Below, in pieces: positions 5,995-11,041 of a stretch of DNA of 11,041 nucleotides. The DNA is taken from the NCBI GenBank assembly GCA_049608925.1, contig JBMYXZ010000048.1:1-11041 (forward strand), written 5' to 3'. The notes beneath the pieces are model-generated. The model saw nothing but the letters and a program-made list of their open reading frames with translations. It was not told the DNA's origin and ran no database searches. Origin of the DNA: JBMYXZ01 sp049608925 (GTDB taxonomy: Bacteria; Pseudomonadota; Alphaproteobacteria; JAGOMX01). How positions within the stretch are numbered: position 1 is the stretch's first letter; every line of letters begins with the position of its first letter. A program made the translations under genes and the position numbers.

Positions 5995-6717
5995 GTGCAG
6001 TCGGCCCAAACGATTACGTTAGACCAAGCAAAAGTCAGACATGATCTGGCGAAGACGATTAATATCCTGGCGATGCTAGGAATGGACGACCTTACCTATA
6101 CACATGTATCCGCACGAAAACCTGATAATTCAGGATTCTTTATCAATCCATTCGGCACATTTTTTGAGAACGTCACAGCTGATTCTCTGAATGAAATCCC
6201 TTTTGCCGGCGCCGATTACGAGCACTCAAAAACCAACAAGACTGGCTATCGCATTCATGGAGATATTTACACAGCTCGCGAAGATGTAAATTGCATCATC
6301 CATTTGCACTCGCCGGCAACAATTGCAGTATCTGCACATAAACAGGGCTTGCTTCCACTCAGTCAGTTTTCCCTGCATTTTTATAACAAGCTACATATGC
6401 ATGAATATGACGGCCTTGTGCTGCAAGAATCTCAGGGTGAAAGCCTAGCAAGCGACCTGAAGGACGGCGTGGGAATGCTGCTGCGTCACCATGGATCTCT
6501 AACGGTTGGCACAACCATTCAGGAAGCCTTCTTTTATACGTACTACCTCGAGCAAGCTTGCAAAACCCAAATCCAGATTCTCTCGCAGGGTCATGACAAC
6601 ATTCAAAAGATTCCAGCCGAGACATGCGCCCGAGCACGTGATCAAATGCGCACCTTTGAGCCAGACTTGGGCCGCAGAGACTGGGACGCTTTGGTCAGAA
6701 AACTTGATAAGGCCTAG
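5995..6717 (+). CDS. Class II aldolase/adducin-fold protein
   Basis: This 240-residue protein has the class II aldolase/adducin fold. The three zinc-binding histidines seem present: His103 and His105 in IIHLHSPATIA, and His166 in LLRHHGSLTVG, where most relatives have RNHG. N-terminal features include TYTHVSAR (34-41) and INPFGTFF (50-57). Where fuculose-phosphate aldolase has its catalytic Glu, this protein reads TGYRIHGDIY (83-92), as in the adducin-like branch whose reactions are mostly unknown, so I would not call it an aldolase. The start is GTG: an in-frame stop at 5983 excludes any earlier start, and the next ATG would remove 26 residues of conserved-looking sequence. The ribosome site is poor (AGG 12 bases away). 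It follows a terminator by 30 bases, so its promoter is not obvious. Its stop interlocks with that of gor on the other strand. Confidence 0.85.
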   Translation: MQSAQTITLDQAKVRHDLAKTINILAMLGMDDLTYTHVSARKPDNSGFFINPFGTFFENVTADSLNEIPFAGADYEHSKTNKTGYRIHGDIYTAREDVNCIIHLHSPATIAVSAHKQGLLPLSQFSLHFYNKLHMHEYDGLVLQESQGESLASDLKDGVGMLLRHHGSLTVGTTIQEAFFYTYYLEQACKTQIQILSQGHDNIQKIPAETCARARDQMRTFEPDLGRRDWDALVRKLDKA

Positions 6718-8054
6718 ACCATCGTCACCAATTCTTCTGCACTGGTCGGATGAATCGCCACCGTCGCATCAAAATCAGCTTTGGTAGCTCCCATTTTAAT
6801 TGCCACCGCAAAGCCTTGCAGCATTTCATCAGCACCCATTCCGATTATGTGACATCCGATTACTTTTTCTTCTTTTCCAAGGCATATTAACTTCATCACG
6901 CAGGGCTCTTTCTTATCTGACAAAGCATAAAACATCGGCGTGAAACGCGTGTTATAGACCTTAATATTGGCCTCACCATGCTTTTCAATAGCTTCTGGTT
7001 CGGTCATACCCACTGTCCCAATCGTCGGATGAGAAAACACAACGGTTGGGATGTTTTCGTAATCTTGCTTCAGATCTTTTTTGCCGGCAAACAAGCGCAT
7101 GGCCAGCTTGCGGCCTGCAGCTATTGCAACGGGGGTCAGTTCAACATTCCCCGTGACGTCCCCGATGGCATAAACACCATCAACATTTGTCTGCTGGTAT
7201 GCGTCAACCGTTATATATCCACGCGCATCACAGTCAACACCGGCATTTTCAAGCGCAATATCCGTGTTTGGTTTTCTACCAATGGCCCAGACAACTTGAT
7301 CCAGCCCCTCTAGCACCATACCGCCTTCACATGTCAACTTAAGGCCAGTTTCGGTTTTTTCAAGAGACAAGGGCATACTGTTTGGATGGACACTATCCCC
7401 CATGATCTCTTGCAATGTACCTGAAAGCATCGGATCAAAATTTCTAAGGAATGTGTGCTTACGAATCACCAGATGGGTTTCGGATTCCAACCCTTTCAGG
7501 ACGCCTGCCAGTTCGACCGCTATATAGCCAGCCCCAACGACGGCTACTTTTTTAGGTTGTTCGTCCAGTGCAAAAAAGCCATCTGAATCGATTCCCAGTT
7601 CTGTGCCCGGAATATCTGGCCAGTGTGGATAGCCACCTGTGGCAATCACGATATGGTCTGCGGTATATTTCTTACCGCCTACGGAAATTGTTTTGGCATC
7701 ATCAAAAGCAGCCGTTCCCTGGATATGCGTCACACCATTTTTAGCCAGCACATTCTGATAGATACCATTTAATCTTTCGATATAGGCACGCCGGCCAGAA
7801 ACCAAGTGCCCCCAATCAAAAGTCCTTCCTTGCAACTGAAAGCCATAATCGCCTGCATGATGTAGCATTTCATTCATATGGCTGGCATACCACATAACTT
7901 TTTTTGGAACACAGCCCAGATTGACACAGGTGCCTCCCAGCAGACTCTTTTCAATTACTGCGACTTTTGCCCCGTGCATAGCAGCTCTGTTAGCTGTTGC
8001 GATACCGCCGCTGCCACCACCGATGCATATCATGTCAAAATGTGTCTGAGCCAT
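6714..8054 (-). CDS. gor: Glutathione-disulfide reductase
   Basis: This flavoprotein reduces oxidised glutathione with NADPH and keeps the cytoplasmic thiol pool reduced. The 446-residue chain shows the FAD-binding GGGSGG (12-17), redox pair Cys43/Cys48 in GGTCVNLGCVPKK, the NADPH-domain GAGYIAVELAG followed by arginines in IRKHTFLR, the FAD segment YAIGDVTGNVELTPVA, and the active-site His435/Glu440 in IHPTSAEE at the C-terminus. The arginine pair is the known NADPH-specificity signature and argues against lipoamide dehydrogenase. I chose the start at 8054 (MAQTHFD) because AGGG lies seven bases upstream; an ATG ten codons earlier lacks this and would add an odd MIFCKRVGIF. Many stretches, including the HPTVVFSHP-like and MLQGFAVA regions, resemble the E. 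coli enzyme closely (from memory). It converges on the class II aldolase-fold gene with overlapping stops. Confidence 0.95.
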   Translation of the reverse strand: MAQTHFDMICIGGGSGGIATANRAAMHGAKVAVIEKSLLGGTCVNLGCVPKKVMWYASHMNEMLHHAGDYGFQLQGRTFDWGHLVSGRRAYIERLNGIYQNVLAKNGVTHIQGTAAFDDAKTISVGGKKYTADHIVIATGGYPHWPDIPGTELGIDSDGFFALDEQPKKVAVVGAGYIAVELAGVLKGLESETHLVIRKHTFLRNFDPMLSGTLQEIMGDSVHPNSMPLSLEKTETGLKLTCEGGMVLEGLDQVVWAIGRKPNTDIALENAGVDCDARGYITVDAYQQTNVDGVYAIGDVTGNVELTPVAIAAGRKLAMRLFAGKKDLKQDYENIPTVVFSHPTIGTVGMTEPEAIEKHGEANIKVYNTRFTPMFYALSDKKEPCVMKLICLGKEEKVIGCHIIGMGADEMLQGFAVAIKMGATKADFDATVAIHPTSAEELVTMV

Positions 8055-8095
8055 AAATATCCCTACTCTCTTGCAAAAAATCATCTTTATCTTTA

Positions 8096-8124
8096 AAAAT
8101 ACGACATTTGTGATAAAAAGTCAG
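8096..8124 (-). promoter_or_regulatory. Candidate promoter of gor
   Basis: On the minus strand CTGACT (8124-8119) and TATTTT (8101-8096) are separated by 17 bases, about 40 bases before the chosen gor start. The match to a sigma-70 promoter is moderate. It abuts the candidate aacS promoter on the opposite strand. Confidence 0.3.
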
Positions 8125-8154
8125 TTGTCCTTTTTGGACGAATGTGATTATCCT
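8125..8154 (+). promoter_or_regulatory. Candidate promoter of aacS
   Basis: TTGTCC (8125-8130) and TATCCT (8149-8154) lie 18 bases apart, 23 bases before the ATG. The same -10 hexamer appears in the gatC candidate promoter. A small inverted repeat, GTCC-TTTTT-GGAC (8127-8139), overlaps the -35 and could be a protein-binding site. Confidence 0.4.
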
Positions 8155-8177
8155 AACAAAAACAACTAGGTACGTTT

Positions 8178-10109
8178 ATGACACAAACTCCTCTTTGGTC
8201 TCCCTCTGCTGATACGGTCAGCCAATCTAATATCACACGATTTTGTGATCGCCTTGGACTGAATTCTTATGAAGAATTATATGATTGGTCGACTACAAAC
8301 CACGAAGCTTTTTGGCAAGCATTCTGGGACTTTTCCGGCATTATCGCCCAAACCAAGGGAGATATTGTCATCGAGAATAAGCAGGACATGGAACGCGCCA
8401 AGTTCTTTCCAAATGCCAAGCTTAACTTTGCTGAAAACCTGCTGCGTAGACGTGACGACAGCAAGGCTATTGTCTTTTGGGGAGAAGACCAAGTCAAACG
8501 TACCCTGACATACTCCCAATTATACCAAGAAGTCGCTGCAATGGCCGCTGCGTTGCGCGCCCACGGCATCACAGTAGGAGATCGCATAGCTGCCATAATA
8601 CCGAACACCCCCGAAGCAATTATCGCAATGCTAGCAGCCGCAAGCATTGGGGCCATTTGGTCTAGCTGTTCACCCGACTTCGGTGTACAGGGTATATTAG
8701 ATCGTTTTCAGCAGATCGAACCAAAGATCATCTTTTGTGCTGATGGGTATTTCTATAAAAGCAAAACCCACAGCTGCATGGATAAACTTTCGCAGGTTAC
8801 CCAAGCCCTGCCAAGCCTAGAGAAAATAATCGTCTTTAACTATGCCGGTGGTTCTGACATCCCTCAAAATGCGATTGCATGGGATGACTTTACGGCAGGC
8901 TTTGAAAATTCTGACCTGGCATTTGAGCAACTTCCCTTTAATCATCCGCTATACATAATGTTTTCATCAGGCACCACCGGCATTCCAAAGTGCATCGTGC
9001 ATGGCGCCGGTGGCACACTGCTGCAGCACCTGAAGGAACATCGACTGCACTGTGATGTAAAGCCAGATGATCGTCTGTTTTATTTCACAACCTGTGGCTG
9101 GATGATGTGGCAATGGCTGGTGTCTGGATTGGCATCTGAAGCAACATTATTGCTATTTGATGGCAACCCTTTCTATCCCGATGGCAACAGGTTGTTTGAC
9201 TATGCGGATGCAGAAGGCATGACCCATTTTGGCACATCGGCAAAATATATCGATGCCTTAAACAAAGCAGGCATCAAACCCAAGCAAACACACAAGCTGA
9301 CTAACTTACGGATGATGCTGTCGACGGGATCACCTCTGGTGCCCGAGTCTTTTGACTATGTCTACAGAGACATTAAAGAGGATATCTGTCTGGCATCAAT
9401 TTCAGGCGGCACAGATATTATAGGCTGCTTTGCTCTGGGCAATCCTGTTGCTCCAGTATGGCGCGGCGAATTACAAACCCGCGGCCTTGGCCTGAATGTG
9501 GAAGTGTGGGATGACGACGGCAATGCCGTGCAAGGCCAAAAGGGCGAGCTAGTCTGCACAGCACCCTTCCCGTCTCAACCCTTGGGATTTTGGAACGACC
9601 CAGATGGCCAAAAATATCACGACGCGTATTACGGAGTATACGACAACGTCTGGCACCACGGAGACTTTGTTGAACTAACCGACCATCATGGCCTTGTGTT
9701 TTACGGCCGCTCTGACGCAATCTTAAACCCAGGTGGCGTACGCATTGGTACAGCCGAGATCTACCGTCAAGTAGAACAAATCGAAGATGTATTAGAAAGC
9801 ATCGTCGTTGGCCAAGATTGGGACGGTGATGTTCGCGTCGTTCTGTTTGTCAAGCTGCGCGAGGACCTGGCGCTATCAGAAGACCTACAAAAGCACATCG
9901 TGATGAAGGTCAGAAGCAATGCGTCACCGCGTCATGTACCGTCAAAAATCATCCAGGTTAACGACATCCCCAGAACCATAAGTGGTAAAATCGTCGAGCT
10001 TGCGGTACGAGAAGTTATTCATAACAGACCTGTCAAGAACGTCGAGGCTCTGGCAAACCCAGAAGCATTGGATTACTTCCGTGATATACCAGAGCTGAAG
10101 ACAGGTTAA
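8178..10109 (+). CDS. aacS: Acetoacetyl-CoA synthetase (acetoacetate--CoA ligase)
   Basis: This enzyme activates acetoacetate to acetoacetyl-CoA with ATP and CoA. The 643-residue length and the opening (MTQTPLWSPS, then FCDRLG) match acetoacetyl-CoA synthetases rather than acetyl-CoA synthetase. The adenylating domain has the phosphate loop SSGTTGIPK (263-271), a CGWMMWQW segment (306-313) and the GRSDAILNPGGVRIG hinge motif near 510-524. The C-terminal lid carries SGK with catalytic Lys604. The start is supported by AGG eight bases before the ATG. Together with BdhA it routes 3-hydroxybutyrate or stored polyhydroxybutyrate via acetoacetate to acetoacetyl-CoA, which a thiolase (not in this window) would cleave to acetyl-CoA. 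The gene diverges from gor. Its TAA stop shares the palindrome TTAA with the stop of the opposite gene, leaving no room for a separate terminator. Confidence 0.95.
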   Translation: MTQTPLWSPSADTVSQSNITRFCDRLGLNSYEELYDWSTTNHEAFWQAFWDFSGIIAQTKGDIVIENKQDMERAKFFPNAKLNFAENLLRRRDDSKAIVFWGEDQVKRTLTYSQLYQEVAAMAAALRAHGITVGDRIAAIIPNTPEAIIAMLAAASIGAIWSSCSPDFGVQGILDRFQQIEPKIIFCADGYFYKSKTHSCMDKLSQVTQALPSLEKIIVFNYAGGSDIPQNAIAWDDFTAGFENSDLAFEQLPFNHPLYIMFSSGTTGIPKCIVHGAGGTLLQHLKEHRLHCDVKPDDRLFYFTTCGWMMWQWLVSGLASEATLLLFDGNPFYPDGNRLFDYADAEGMTHFGTSAKYIDALNKAGIKPKQTHKLTNLRMMLSTGSPLVPESFDYVYRDIKEDICLASISGGTDIIGCFALGNPVAPVWRGELQTRGLGLNVEVWDDDGNAVQGQKGELVCTAPFPSQPLGFWNDPDGQKYHDAYYGVYDNVWHHGDFVELTDHHGLVFYGRSDAILNPGGVRIGTAEIYRQVEQIEDVLESIVVGQDWDGDVRVVLFVKLREDLALSEDLQKHIVMKVRSNASPRHVPSKIIQVNDIPRTISGKIVELAVREVIHNRPVKNVEALANPEALDYFRDIPELKTG

Positions 10110-10417
10110 CTATCAGATCTACCAAACAGGTATTTGACCTCAAACATCCACTTGATGAAACTATAGATGACACGCCGCTGCTTTTGAGGCAGCCATTGCG
10201 ACAGCCCCATCAGGAAGAATAATTTGGGAATTGTGCGCTTTGGCTGCTGGATCATCCAGTAAGCACTAATAGGAGCCGTTGCAGCTACAAAATATCTTTG
10301 ACGTGTAGGCAGTTCTCTGAACTCACCGTCATTGCCACCGCCACCTGCAGCAATTGCCCCCTCACTGCAGAGCAGACCTAAAACCAACCCCAGTGACATA
10401 AAATACTTTTTTAACAT
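10106..10417 (-). CDS. Short exported protein of unknown function
   Basis: The 103-residue precursor starts at 10417, directed by a perfect AGGAGG five bases upstream; a longer frame from 10465 would add 16 residues with no such site. Residues 1-23 form a signal peptide (Lys3-Lys4, hydrophobic core, cleavage probably near AIAA). The mature chain opens with a Gly-rich stretch (GGGGNDG, about 25-31), then ELPTRQRYFVAATAP, a mildly hydrophobic middle (ISAYWM, IPKLFFLMGLSQW) and a basic, aromatic end (KQRRVIYSFIKWMFEVKYLF). It could be a small periplasmic or membrane-associated protein. No family is recognised. It converges on aacS, sharing TTAA at the stops, and diverges from the ProX-type gene 74 bases away. 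Confidence 0.75.
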   Translation of the reverse strand: MLKKYFMSLGLVLGLLCSEGAIAAGGGGNDGEFRELPTRQRYFVAATAPISAYWMIQQPKRTIPKLFFLMGLSQWLPQKQRRVIYSFIKWMFEVKYLFGRSDS

Positions 10418-10443
10418 GTTGCCTCCTAAAACATATGACTCTA

Positions 10444-10458
10444 TACCTCTTAAAGGTA
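10444..10458. promoter_or_regulatory. Inverted repeat between divergent genes, possible operator
   Basis: TACCT and AGGTA form 5-base arms around CTTAA in the short gap between the exported-protein gene and the ProX-type gene. It may be a binding site or a chance palindrome. Clear promoter hexamers are not evident on either strand here. Confidence 0.2.
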
Positions 10459-10491
10459 CCTGCACTTAACAGCTCATGCAAAGGAAGAATC

Positions 10492-10998
10492 ATGCCGCAC
10501 GTAACACCACAGCAACTTTTATCACAATTTGATGAATGGTCTTTGGGTGTTACAACCCATGATCACAAACCCGTGTTCACAGTTGACGATCATGATCCTG
10601 TCGTAGATGCCCTGCCCGGAGCGCACTGTAAGTCACTGTTTCTAAAACCTGAAAAAACTGACGAGTATTATTTAGTTGTCATGCTAGGCCAGGATCGCTT
10701 GGACCTGAAGCAAATGCACAAGGCTTTAAACTGCCGACGCTTCAGCTTTGCATCTGCTGAGGAACTGCAAGAGATCATGGGGGTGATTCCTGGATCCGTC
10801 ACACCGTTTGGCCTGATTAATGATACAGCAAAAGATGTTGTGGTCATCCTAGACAAAAAAATGCTGGAGCATGAGTTGCTGAACTATCACCCGCTGCAGA
10901 ACAATCAGACCACTGCAATCGCAAAAGAAGATTTTATGAAGTTTATTGAGCTGGTTGGCCACCGCCCTTTGATTATGGATATTCCAAAGAGGGTCTAG
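10492..10998 (+). CDS. YbaK/ProX-type aminoacyl-tRNA deacylase (prolyl-tRNA synthetase-associated domain)
   Basis: A free-standing trans-editing domain of the INS/YbaK family, 168 residues long, close to the alphaproteobacterial ProXp-ala proteins that hydrolyse Ala-tRNA(Pro) made in error by prolyl-tRNA synthetase. Visible features are GAHCKSLFLK (43-52), containing the conserved Lys (probably 47), the LRRFSFAS-like segment near 81-88, GSVTPFGLIND (101-111) and NYHPLQNNQT (131-140) near the end. The start at 10492 is preceded by AAGGAAG; a frame from 10435 would add 19 residues with poor signals. Substrate (Ala versus Cys or another residue) is inferred from family resemblance only. Together with gatCAB this gives the window two unrelated enzymes that act on mischarged tRNA, although they are 7 kb apart and on opposite strands. 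The repeat at 11016 follows its stop. Confidence 0.88.
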   Translation: MPHVTPQQLLSQFDEWSLGVTTHDHKPVFTVDDHDPVVDALPGAHCKSLFLKPEKTDEYYLVVMLGQDRLDLKQMHKALNCRRFSFASAEELQEIMGVIPGSVTPFGLINDTAKDVVVILDKKMLEHELLNYHPLQNNQTTAIAKEDFMKFIELVGHRPLIMDIPKRV

Positions 10999-11015
10999 TT
11001 TTATTTGTCCAGCCG

Positions 11016-11041
11016 CCATACTCCGACGCTCAGGGCTTTAT
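11016..11041 (+). repeat. Degenerate 26-base repeat, copy 2 (3' of the ProX-type gene)
   Basis: CCATACTC, GACGCTC and GGGCTTT occur in the same order and spacing as on the minus strand at 129-104, with four differences in 26 bases. A short CCAGC precedes the block in both copies, hinting that the homology extends slightly further upstream. It starts 17 bases after the stop codon and continues off the right edge, so its full length is unknown. Confidence 0.55.

Noticed and set aside
8055..8084. Ten-codon N-terminal extension of gor
   Set aside because: The AGGG ribosome site serves the ATG at 8054, and the extension (MIFCKRVGIF) is not seen in glutathione reductases.
10418..10465. Longer start for the exported protein next to aacS
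   Set aside because: A perfect AGGAGG lies inside this extension just before the ATG at 10417, and only the shorter form begins with a signal peptide.
10435..10491. Longer start for the ProX-type gene
   Set aside because: AAGGAAG precedes the ATG at 10492, and the extra 19 residues do not resemble the family N-terminus. The earlier ATG also lies very close to the divergent gene.
1..11041. tRNA genes, CRISPR arrays, insertion sequences or defence genes
   Set aside because: Scanned by eye for T-loop motifs, regularly spaced repeats, terminal inverted repeats and transposase-like proteins. Nothing convincing was seen, and the genes are metabolic or housekeeping.

Overview
The window looks like chromosomal DNA of an alphaproteobacterium of moderate GC content. 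GatB and GatA resemble alphaproteobacterial forms, a free-standing ProX-type trans-editing protein is present, and D-3-hydroxybutyrate dehydrogenase and acetoacetyl-CoA synthetase suggest a 3-hydroxybutyrate or polyhydroxybutyrate economy. The lineage is inferred from remembered protein families, not from a search. There is no tRNA or rRNA, CRISPR array, transposase or phage gene. Genes fill almost everything, and no gap exceeds about 145 bases.

Left block (1-4599, minus strand). Read in transcription order, this is a small secreted protein of unknown function (4599-4135), an enoyl-CoA hydratase (4234-3467) and gatC-gatA-gatB (3394-142), which encode the tRNA-dependent amidotransferase. The secreted-protein frame overlaps the hydratase start by 100 bases. 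The three gat genes are tightly packed (6-base and 1-base gaps), and a good candidate promoter lies just before gatC. The gatB stop codon sits inside a perfect hairpin, followed by a GC-rich stretch that runs off the window.

Middle block (4600-8177). A shared divergent promoter region precedes bdhA (plus). Then come a small lipoprotein with a strong intrinsic terminator, and a class II aldolase/adducin-fold protein with a GTG start. This last gene converges on glutathione reductase (gor, minus).

Right block (8055-11041). An acetoacetyl-CoA synthetase gene diverges from gor and converges on a short secreted orphan protein. That orphan diverges from a YbaK/ProX-type aminoacyl-tRNA deacylase. 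BdhA makes acetoacetate from 3-hydroxybutyrate and the synthetase activates it to acetoacetyl-CoA, so the two act in series although three genes separate them.

No new multi-gene system is evident. The most unusual observations are: a degenerate 26-base repeat found only at the two ends of the window, each time just 3' of a gene and in that gene's sense orientation; two convergent gene pairs whose stop codons interlock in a four-base palindrome (CTAG and TTAA); the long out-of-frame overlap before the hydratase; and a glutathione reductase that resembles the enterobacterial protein more than expected.
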